From: Methylorubrum extorquens
GTDB lineage: Bacteria; Pseudomonadota; Alphaproteobacteria; Rhizobiales; Beijerinckiaceae
Direction of reading: 5' to 3'
DNA length: 9,923 nucleotides
NCBI GenBank assembly: GCA_019695455.1
Contig: JAEUAC010000089.1
Span: 1-9,923 of the forward strand
A model generated the notes under the pieces. That model was given only the letters and a program-made list of their open reading frames with translations, had not been told where the DNA came from and did no database searches. Shown piece after piece: positions 1 to 5,216 of the stretch (its first letter is position 1; each line of letters starts with the position of its first letter). The position numbers were made by a program, and so were the translations under genes.

Positions 1-467
1 GTCTCGGCCCGCAGCAGCGCGGCGATGCGGCGGCGCGTCGTCTCGATGCCGAACGGGACGATCTCCACCGGCAGCGGAAAGCGGCCGAGCCGCTCGACCC
101 GCTTCGACACGTCCGCGATCACGATCATCCGGGCCGAGGCCGACGCGACCAGCTTCTCCCGCAGCAGCGCGCCGCCGCCGCCCTTGACCAGCTGGAGCGC
201 GGGATCGATCTCGTCCGCGCCGTCGATCGTCAGGTCGAGCTCGGGCTGCTCCTCGAGCGTGGCGAGGCGGATGCCCAGCTCCGCCGCCTGGCGGCGCGTC
301 GCCTCGGAGGTCGGCACGCCGAGGATGTCGAGCCCGCGGCGTCCCAGCGCCTCCACGAAGAGGGCCGCCGTCGAGCCGGTGCCGAGCCCGACCCGCATGC
401 CGCTCTCGACGAGCGAGGCCGCCGCCTCCGCCGCATCCCGCTTGCCGTCGCGGGCCGCGACGGTCAC
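1..467 (-). CDS. rpiA: Ribose-5-phosphate isomerase A, N-terminal part (runs off the left edge)
   Basis: Interconverts ribose 5-phosphate and ribulose 5-phosphate in the cytoplasmic pentose phosphate pathway. About 155 residues are visible, beginning MTVAARDGKR. The phosphate-binding GLGTGSTA lies at 27-34, the IDGADEID motif gives Asp82 and Asp85, KGGGGA gives Lys95, and LLREK gives Glu104. These match the catalytic Asp81, Asp84, Lys94 and Glu103 of E. coli RpiA one residue later. FPLPVEIVPF at about 130-139 is also typical of the family. The GTG start at 467 overlaps the stop of the upstream gene as GTGA, with an AGG-rich stretch about 5 nt before it, so the two genes are probably translationally coupled. 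The C-terminal third lies outside the window. Identification is firm. Confidence 0.96.
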   Translation of the reverse strand, partial: MTVAARDGKRDAAEAAASLVESGMRVGLGTGSTAALFVEALGRRGLDILGVPTSEATRRQAAELGIRLATLEEQPELDLTIDGADEIDPALQLVKGGGGALLREKLVASASARMIVIADVSKRVERLGRFPLPVEIVPFGIETTRRRIAALLRAE

Positions 468-862
468 GGCCTGACCTGCGCGGGCTGGGCCCCGGCGGCG
501 CCGGACGGAGACGTGCACACGACGCGCTCCTCGGCCACGTAGCAGACGCTCATCTCGCCCGTGCGGGCATTGACGCGGAACACGCCGCCCTCGCGCTCGT
601 GACGCGAGGCCACGACGCCGTATTCGCCGGCCGCGAGCGGGCCCGCCCCCTCGCCGGCCGCGAAGCAGACCGTGAGCCCGACGCCGCCCTCGGAGAGACC
701 GTACTGGCAGGCCGACACCTCGCCCGTGACCCTGTCCACGCGATAGATGCGGTTCAGGTCGGTCTGCGGCGCGGACACGAAGTCGAACGGCGCCGCGTGG
801 ACGGCCGCGCCCCACGCCATGCAGATCGTCGCCAGGGCCGCTCGCCCACGCAACCGAGCCAT
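464..862 (-). CDS. Small exported protein with a duplicated TGE-x-S-x-C motif, function unknown
   Basis: I do not recognise a named family. The 132-residue product starts with a basic, hydrophobic signal peptide and a likely signal peptidase I site after VHA (residue 23), so it is probably periplasmic. The mature part contains two copies of one pattern: YRVDRVTGEVSAC (40-52) and FRVNARTGEMSVC (95-107). Each is followed by a second cysteine (Cys66, Cys116), giving two Cys pairs that could form disulphides. The start is the second of two adjacent ATGs (862; the other is 865). GGAG lies 6 nt upstream of the chosen ATG. The gene ends in a 4-bp overlap with rpiA, so the two are probably one transcript, although no functional link is obvious. 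A longer reading from 946 would bury the signal peptide and is less likely. Confidence 0.8.
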   Translation of the reverse strand: MARLRGRAALATICMAWGAAVHAAPFDFVSAPQTDLNRIYRVDRVTGEVSACQYGLSEGGVGLTVCFAAGEGAGPLAAGEYGVVASRHEREGGVFRVNARTGEMSVCYVAEERVVCTSPSGAAGAQPAQVRP

Positions 863-936
863 CATCGTCTCCGGTCGAATCGTCGGAACCATACCACGCG
901 CTTGCGGACCGTGTTTCCGGCCGCTAGCCCCGGCGC

Positions 937-1641
937 ATGACCGCACCGCCCATCGTCGTCTTCGATCTCGACGGAACCCTCGCCGACACCGCCCCGGACC
1001 TGATCGGCACGCTGAACGCCCTCATGGCCCGCGAGGGCCTGCCGGCCGTGCCGCTGGACGCGGCGCGCGACATGATCGGTGCCGGCGCCCGGGCGCTGGT
1101 CGAGCGCGGCTTCGAGGCGGGCGGCCGGGAGCTGACGCCGGCCCGGTCGGACGCGCTCTTCCGCGACTTCCTGGCCCATTACGCCGAGAACCTGTGCGTC
1201 GCCTCGCGCCTGTTCGACAACCTGGTCCCGGCGCTCGACGCCCTGGAGACGGACGGCTTCAGGCTCGCCGTGTGCACCAACAAGGTGGAGAGCCACTCGG
1301 TCCGGCTGATTGAGGCGCTAGGGCTCGGCGGCCGCTTCGCCGCGATCTGCGGGCGCGACACCTTCGCGTGGTCGAAGCCGGATGCCCGGCACCTGCTGCT
1401 GACGATCGAGGCGGCGGGCGGCGATCCGGCCCGCGCCGTGATGATCGGGGATTCGCGCACGGACATCGACACGGCCAAGGCCGCGGGCGTGCCGGTGGTC
1501 GCGGTGACGTTCGGCTACACGGACGTCCCCGTCCGGGACCTGTCGCCGGACGTCGTGATCGACGATTTCGCGCAGCTGGTGGCGGCCGTCGGGGAGTGCC
1601 GGGCGCGGTGGGGCCGGAATGGTGGGCGCGACAGGGATTGA
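937..1641 (+). CDS. gph: HAD-superfamily hydrolase, phosphoglycolate phosphatase type
   Basis: Predicted to dephosphorylate 2-phosphoglycolate to glycolate in the cytoplasm, detoxifying a by-product of DNA repair or Rubisco oxygenation. The 234-residue length is normal for Gph. HAD motif I is FDLDGTLADT with nucleophile Asp10 and acid/base Asp12. Motif II is CTNK with Thr114. Motif III is Lys147 in WSKPDA. Motif IV is GDSRTDID (171-178) with Asp172 and Asp176 as Mg ligands. A helical cap sits between motifs I and II, as in subfamily IA. There is no clear Shine-Dalgarno before the ATG. The last six codons and the stop lie within the antisense of the tRNA-Val gene. The HAD assignment is certain; the exact substrate (phosphoglycolate or another small phosphoester) is inferred from family resemblance. 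Confidence 0.9.
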   Translation: MTAPPIVVFDLDGTLADTAPDLIGTLNALMAREGLPAVPLDAARDMIGAGARALVERGFEAGGRELTPARSDALFRDFLAHYAENLCVASRLFDNLVPALDALETDGFRLAVCTNKVESHSVRLIEALGLGGRFAAICGRDTFAWSKPDARHLLLTIEAAGGDPARAVMIGDSRTDIDTAKAAGVPVVAVTFGYTDVPVRDLSPDVVIDDFAQLVAAVGECRARWGRNGGRDRD

Positions 1642-1694
1642 ACCTGTGACCCTTCGCGTGTGAAGCGAATGCTCTCCCGCTGAGCTACGCGCCC
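1620..1694 (-). tRNA. tRNA-Val, anticodon CAC, CCA encoded
   Basis: The minus strand folds as a complete cloverleaf. The acceptor stem is GGGCGCG pairing with CGCGCCC, the D arm is GCTC...GAGC, and the anticodon stem is TTCGC/GCGAA around the loop TTCACAC, which places CAC at 34-36 to read GUG. The T arm is ACAGG-TTCAATC-CCTGT. A discriminator A and an encoded CCA (1622-1620) follow. Length is 75 nt with CCA. The 3' end overlaps the last 22 bp of the convergent gph gene. Confidence 0.97.
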
Positions 1695-1726
1695 GACCCT
1701 GCGCGGCCGGGCCGGCAGGACGGCGC

Positions 1727-1755
1727 TTCCTAGGGGCGCCGGCGCGGCCGGTCAA
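1727..1755 (-). promoter_or_regulatory. Probable promoter of the tRNA-Val gene
   Basis: On the minus strand a -35-like TTGACC (1755-1750) is followed after a 17-nt spacer by TAGGAA (1732-1727). This would start transcription near 1720, about 26 nt ahead of the mature tRNA 5' end at 1694. The -35 is good and the -10 is weak. Confidence 0.45.
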
Positions 1756-1916
1756 CCCTGGTCACGCCTCGTTCATCACCCCTCGTGACGCGGCCTTAAA
1801 GGTGGCTGCGGCATGGTGCGACAACGGCGGTTTGTGGGCAACTCCGCGACTCACTGGCGCCGGAAATCGGGCTGTGCCTTTTCGCTGTTCGGTATCGCGT
1901 TGTGTCAGGAGTCTCC

Positions 1917-2492
1917 ATGCGTCGTGTGCTCGCCCTTCTCGGGTCCCTGTCGGTCGCCGCCTGTCTGGCCGGCCCCGCCACCGCCTATCAGTTCGATCCG
2001 TTCACCCGCGAGCCGGTCGGGCCCGCGCAGGGCTTCGCGCCCCAGGCGAGCGCGATCCCGCGCGAGCTCGTGTCCTTCTCGGAGCGCTTCGCGCCGGGCA
2101 CCATCGTCATCTCGACGTCCGAGCGCCGCCTCTATCTCGTGCAGCCCGGCGGCACCGCCATCCGCTACGGCATCGGCGTCGGTCGCCCCGGCTTCACCTG
2201 GGCGGGCGAGAAGCGCATCACCATGAAGCGCGAATGGCCGTCCTGGACGCCGCCCCGCGAGATGCTGAAGCGCCGCCCCGACCTGCCCCGCCACATGCGC
2301 GGCGGCATCGACAACCCGCTCGGCGCGCGCGCCCTCTATCTCGGCTCGACGCTCTACCGCATCCACGGCTCGAACGAGCCGGACACGATCGGCCAGGCCG
2401 TGTCGTCGGGCTGCTTCCGCATGGTCAACGAGGACGTGGAAGACCTCTACGAGCGCGTCCGCGTCGGCGCCCGCGTGGTGGTCCTGCGCTGA
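1917..2492 (+). CDS. Exported L,D-transpeptidase (YkuD domain)
   Basis: Predicted periplasmic enzyme that forms 3-3 peptidoglycan cross-links or attaches peptides or proteins to the wall through a catalytic cysteine. It has 191 residues. Residues 1-23 are a signal peptide with a likely cleavage after ATA. The YkuD fold follows from about residue 60 (GTIVISTSERRLYLV), with GIGVGRPGFTWAG at 85-97. The active site is His150-Gly-Ser and the SSGCFRM motif, with catalytic Cys166 and Arg168. The ATG at 1917 is chosen because AGGAG (1907-1911) sits 5 nt upstream; an in-frame GTG at 1902 would absorb that ribosome site. VAAC at 13-16 also fits a lipobox, so membrane anchoring as a lipoprotein is an alternative. 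This is a single-domain enzyme with no recognisable wall-binding module. No convincing promoter was seen in the 222 bp upstream. Confidence 0.93.
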   Translation: MRRVLALLGSLSVAACLAGPATAYQFDPFTREPVGPAQGFAPQASAIPRELVSFSERFAPGTIVISTSERRLYLVQPGGTAIRYGIGVGRPGFTWAGEKRITMKREWPSWTPPREMLKRRPDLPRHMRGGIDNPLGARALYLGSTLYRIHGSNEPDTIGQAVSSGCFRMVNEDVEDLYERVRVGARVVVLR

Positions 2493-2500
2493 CGCGCCCC

Positions 2501-2526
2501 GACGGGCGGGCTCCGGCCCGCCCGTC
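2501..2526. terminator. Bidirectional terminator-like hairpin between convergent genes
   Basis: A perfect 11-bp inverted repeat, GACGGGCGGGC (2501-2511) with GCCCGCCCGTC (2516-2526), encloses a 4-nt loop. It lies 8 bp after the transpeptidase stop and directly abuts the DUF971 stop (2527-2529). It has no T tract, but position and stability fit a shared terminator. Confidence 0.7.
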
Positions 2527-2898
2527 CTACCGGATGGACGGCACGTCGCGGTCGAGCCCGGCCGCGGCGAGCCGCGCCTCGTAATCCGCCATGGCGGTCG
2601 CCTGACGCGCGCCGATGTCGCGCAGGAACACCCAGGAATAGATGCCGGTCGCATGGCCGTCGTCGAAGGTCAGGCGGACCGCGTAGTTGCCGACCGGATC
2701 GATCGCCACGATCCGCACCCGGCGCTTGCCGGCCAGGAGCTTGCGCTGGCCCGGCCCGTGGCCCTGCACCTCGGCCGACGGGCTCTCGACGCGCAGCAAC
2801 TCGGCCGCGATCTCGTGCCGCGAACCGTCGGCGAAGGCGACGGTCAGGCTGCCCTTGTCGGCGGCCAGGCGGATCTCGATGGGCCAATCGTCGTCCAT
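2527..2898 (-). CDS. DUF971 (gamma-butyrobetaine hydroxylase-like N-terminal domain) protein
   Basis: A 123-residue single-domain DUF971 protein. Recognisable family blocks are WPIEIRL near the start, LTVAFADGSRHEI (18-30), ELLRVESPSAEVQGHGPGQ (33-51), a basic strand followed by VGNYAVRLTFDDGH (69-82) and TGIYSW (84-89). The domain also occurs fused to Mrp/ApbC-type iron-sulphur carriers such as plant HCF101 and at the N terminus of gamma-butyrobetaine hydroxylase, so a role in Fe-S or metal-site maturation is plausible; that is inference. The ATG at 2898 has GGAGAG a few bases upstream. Starting at the earlier Met (2931) would add 11 residues with no family similarity. The gene is divergent from moaA across 81 bp and convergent with the transpeptidase. 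No signal peptide or membrane segment. Confidence 0.9.
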   Translation of the reverse strand: MDDDWPIEIRLAADKGSLTVAFADGSRHEIAAELLRVESPSAEVQGHGPGQRKLLAGKRRVRIVAIDPVGNYAVRLTFDDGHATGIYSWVFLRDIGARQATAMADYEARLAAAGLDRDVPSIR

Positions 2899-2916
2899 GC
2901 GGCTCTCCGCCCGCGT

Positions 2917-2944
2917 TTGACCCGGGCGCATCCGCTCCTACATT
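2917..2944 (+). promoter_or_regulatory. Probable moaA promoter
   Basis: TTGACC (2917-2922) and TACATT (2939-2944) are separated by 16 nt, a good sigma-70-type match for this GC content. The predicted start near 2951 leaves a leader of about 29 nt before the moaA ATG. No riboswitch-sized leader is possible here, so a Moco riboswitch is excluded at this start. Confidence 0.55.
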
Positions 2945-2958
2945 AGGGATCCATCCCT
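2945..2958. promoter_or_regulatory. Palindrome over the moaA transcription start
   Basis: AGGGAT-CC-ATCCCT is an inverted repeat with 6-bp arms immediately downstream of the -10, so a bound protein would block initiation. It lies between the divergent moaA and DUF971 genes. It does not resemble the ModE consensus. An operator role is inferred from position only. Confidence 0.35.
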
Positions 2959-2979
2959 CGCGAGAGCGTTCTGCCCTCC

Positions 2980-4011
2980 ATGATCCTTGCGCCGGCGCCC
3001 CAGCCCGCCAGCCCGGCCCGCGACCTGACCGATCCGTTCGGCCGTCGCGTGAGCTACCTGCGCGTCTCCGTGACCGACAGGTGCGACTTCCGCTGCGTTT
3101 ACTGCATGGCGGAGGAGATGACCTTCCTGCCCAAGCGCGACCTGCTCACGCTGGAGGAGCTGGACCGCGTCTGCTCGGCCTTCGTCCGCAAGGGCGTGAA
3201 GAAGCTGCGCATCACGGGCGGCGAGCCGCTCGTGCGCCGCGACGTGATGAGCCTGTTCCGGGCGCTGGGCCGCCATCTCGACGCCGGCGACCTCGAAGAG
3301 CTCACGCTCACCACGAACGGCACGCTCCTCACCCGCTACGCGGACGAACTGGCCGCCTGCGGGGTCCGCCGCATCAACGTCTCGCTCGATTCGCTCGATC
3401 CCGACCGGTTCCGCCGCATCACCCGTCGCGGCGACCTCGCCCAGGTCATGCGCGGCATCGAGGCGGCCCGCCGGGCGGGGCTGCACGTGAAGATCAACGC
3501 GGTCGCCCTGAAGGGCGTCAACGACGACGAGATCGTGCCCATGGCCGAGTGGGCGCACGGGCTCGGCATGGACCTCACCTTCATCGAGGTCATGCCCATG
3601 GGCGACATCGAGCCCGAGCGGATCGACCAGTACATGCCGCTGACGGCCGTGCGCGACCGGCTGGCCGAGCGGTTCGCGCTCACGCCCCTCCCCGACCGGA
3701 CCGGCGGGCCGGCCCGCTACGTGCGGGCGGAGGAGACCGGCGGCCGCATCGGCTTCATCACGCCGATGACCCACAATTTCTGCGAGTCCTGCAATCGCGT
3801 GCGGCTCACTTGCACGGGCCAGCTCTATCTCTGCCTCGGGCAGGAGGATTCGGCCGACCTGCGCGCCGCCATGCGGGGCTCGGAGGACGACGAGCGGCTC
3901 GAGGCCGCCATCGACGAGGCGATCTCCCGCAAGCCGAAGGGCCACGATTTCCTGATCGAGCGGAAGGCCGGCCCCGCGGTGCCGCGTCACATGAGCGTCA
4001 CGGGCGGCTGA
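2980..4011 (+). CDS. moaA: GTP 3',8-cyclase MoaA (molybdenum cofactor biosynthesis)
   Basis: Radical SAM enzyme that, with MoaC, converts GTP to cyclic pyranopterin monophosphate, the first step of molybdopterin synthesis; cytoplasmic. It has 343 residues. The N-terminal radical SAM cluster is Cys35-x3-Cys39-x2-Cys42 in DRCDFRCVYC, the SAM-contact motif GGEP is at 80-83, and TTNGT is at 111-115. The second, GTP-binding [4Fe-4S] cluster uses Cys268-x2-Cys271 and Cys285, with the spacing known for MoaA (CxxC-x13-C). The C terminus ends Thr-Gly-Gly, the GG tail needed for catalysis in MoaA, so the gene is intact. The 12-residue Ala/Pro-rich N terminus is variable in the family, and the ATG lacks a strong Shine-Dalgarno (only a distant GAGAG). 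No other moa/moe gene is in the window, so moaA stands alone beside DUF971. Confidence 0.97.
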   Translation: MILAPAPQPASPARDLTDPFGRRVSYLRVSVTDRCDFRCVYCMAEEMTFLPKRDLLTLEELDRVCSAFVRKGVKKLRITGGEPLVRRDVMSLFRALGRHLDAGDLEELTLTTNGTLLTRYADELAACGVRRINVSLDSLDPDRFRRITRRGDLAQVMRGIEAARRAGLHVKINAVALKGVNDDEIVPMAEWAHGLGMDLTFIEVMPMGDIEPERIDQYMPLTAVRDRLAERFALTPLPDRTGGPARYVRAEETGGRIGFITPMTHNFCESCNRVRLTCTGQLYLCLGQEDSADLRAAMRGSEDDERLEAAIDEAISRKPKGHDFLIERKAGPAVPRHMSVTGG

Positions 4012-4262
4012 GACCCCGGACGAGAGACCGAGGTCGGGTCGACCGAAACCCGACGTCTTGCGTGGTCGCGACCGCAGGGGAGAGGGGCCGGCCGCCGACC
4101 CGGCGCATGCTCCGGGGCATGGTCCCCTCGGTGGTGCCGATCGTCCTCGTCCTCGGCACGGTCGTCAGGAAGGCTCGCCACGCCGACCGAGGCGGGCGCC
4201 ATCGGCGCATCGCGATCGCCGCCCGGCACGGCCGCCCGATCTGGCAGGAGACGGGATCGCCG
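4012..4262 (+). other. Intergenic stretch with a weak hairpin after moaA, no supported gene
   Basis: No gene is supported on either strand. A 7-bp stem, GTCGGGT (4033-4039) with ACCCGAC (4048-4054) around an 8-nt loop, lies 21 bp after the moaA stop and may terminate it; it has no T tract. An ATG at 4107 is in frame with the small reading frame below and would give a 112-residue protein with an extra hydrophobic stretch (VPSVVPIVLVLGTVV). The segment in between is Arg/His-rich like a chance frame, so I do not call it. Confidence 0.4.
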
Positions 4263-4445
4263 ATGCGGATCACCGCCACGGTGGTCGTCATCCTGATCGG
4301 CTCGACCCGCTTCCCGCCGGTCTTCGCGGACGGGGACGGCGGCCGCCGGATCGAGCCTCTCCTGGCGCAGCGGCCCGGCGATCGGCGACGTCGCGGCGAC
4401 GGGCCGCCGGCGTTCGGCTTCGGCGCTCCTCCGAAGATCCAATAG
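4263..4445 (+). CDS. Candidate small exported protein sharing its C-terminal tail with DctM
   Basis: A 60-residue reading frame. Residues 1-22 look like a signal peptide (MRIT, hydrophobic TVVVILIG, then a possible cleavage after VFA), which would place a 38-residue Arg/Gly/Pro-rich peptide in the periplasm. It ends GPPAFGFGAPPKIQ, which matches the last 14 residues of DctM encoded 2.6 kb downstream (GPPAIDFGAPPKIE) at 11 positions, both at the extreme C terminus. The ATG has GGGA 6 nt upstream and AGGAG 12 nt upstream. It may start earlier, at 4107. It ends 131 bp before dctQ on the same strand. I know no function for it. The shared tail argues that it is or was a real coding sequence, but an eroded fragment of a duplicated transporter gene cannot be excluded. 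Confidence 0.45.
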   Translation: MRITATVVVILIGSTRFPPVFADGDGGRRIEPLLAQRPGDRRRRGDGPPAFGFGAPPKIQ

Positions 4446-4576
4446 ACCGGGGCGCCCGACCGCGCGCATCGTCCGCGGTGGGTGAGGCCCTTTCGTCCGC
4501 TTGTCTTGCCCCGCCGGCTGCTCTAACGCGCCGGAAGGTCGCCGATCGAGAGCGCGGGCGCGGGGCTGGGGGAAAC
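4446..4576 (+). promoter_or_regulatory. Leader region of the TRAP operon with a possible promoter
   Basis: TTGTCT (4501-4506) and TAACGC (4524-4529) are 17 nt apart and could be a weak promoter, giving a leader of about 40 nt before dctQ. The GGGGGA ribosome site is at 4568-4573. No clear operator dyad was found. Confidence 0.3.
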
Positions 4577-5194
4577 ATGGGCGGGGCATTGCGGCTGAGC
4601 CGCGGCATCGACGCGTTCAACGAGGCCATCGGCAAGGTCGCGGCGTGGGCGATCCTGGTCGCCGTCCTGGTCTCGGCCATCAACGCCATCGTCCGCAAGG
4701 TGTTCGGCATCTCGTCGAACGCCTGGCTCGAGCTGCAATGGTACCTGTTCGGCGTCACGTTCATGTTCTGCGCGCCGTGGACGCTCGCCATGAACGAGCA
4801 CATCCGCATCGACATCCTGTCGTCGAAGCTGAAGCCGATGACGCGCAACATCGTCGAGATGGTCGGCCACTTCCTCTTCCTGCTGCCGTTCGCCCTCGTC
4901 CTCACCTATCTGTCCTGGCCCTTCTTCTACGGCTCCTACGTCAGCGGCGAGATGTCGAGCAGCGCCGGCGGCCTCGTGATCTGGCCGGCGAAGCTCCTCA
5001 TCCTGGTCGGGTTCGCGCTGCTGCTGCTGCAATGGGTCAGCGAGGTCATCAAGCGCATCGCCGTCATGACGGGCACGATCCCCGATCCGTATTTCGCGAC
5101 CGAGAAGACGGCCGCCGAGCTCGAGGCCGAGAGGCTGCTCGCGCTCGCGGCCGAGACCGTACCGGGGGCGTCGCCTCCGGCCGCCAAGTCCTGA
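4577..5194 (+). CDS. dctQ: TRAP transporter small membrane subunit (DctQ family)
   Basis: Inner-membrane partner of DctM in a sodium-driven tripartite (TRAP) uptake system for organic acids or related solutes. It has 205 residues with four predicted helices at about 21-42, 51-72, 94-117 and 133-157. The family signature is present: LELQWYLFGVTFMF (51-64) in helix 2 and the following MNEHIRIDIL (72-81) loop. The C-terminal 40 residues are a charged, Ala/Glu-rich cytoplasmic tail. The ATG at 4577 follows a strong GGGGGA; longer in-frame readings have no family similarity. The dctM start is 22 bp downstream. It resembles the mannitol/chloroaromatic (FcbT2-like) subgroup, but the substrate cannot be read from this subunit. 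Confidence 0.93.
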   Translation: MGGALRLSRGIDAFNEAIGKVAAWAILVAVLVSAINAIVRKVFGISSNAWLELQWYLFGVTFMFCAPWTLAMNEHIRIDILSSKLKPMTRNIVEMVGHFLFLLPFALVLTYLSWPFFYGSYVSGEMSSSAGGLVIWPAKLLILVGFALLLLQWVSEVIKRIAVMTGTIPDPYFATEKTAAELEAERLLALAAETVPGASPPAAKS

Positions 5195-5216
5195 TCCGGC
5201 GATAAGGGTTCGCACA

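Noticed and set aside
25..474. Plus-strand frame of 149 codons over rpiA
   Set aside because: Ser/Arg/Ala-rich antisense shadow of rpiA, which has all its catalytic motifs on the minus strand.
1620..1694. tRNA-Val as the attachment site of an integrated element
   Set aside because: The tRNA 3' end runs straight into gph, no integrase is present and I saw no repeated tRNA 3' fragment in the window.
2899..2979. Molybdenum cofactor riboswitch before moaA
   Set aside because: The space between the predicted promoter and the ATG is about 30 nt, far too short for that structure.
3081..4262. Plus-strand frame overlapping moaA and continuing into the small exported protein frame
   Set aside because: Within moaA it is Arg/His/Pro-rich shadow sequence; MoaA in the other frame is unquestionable. 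Only the last 60 codons (from 4263) look protein-like.
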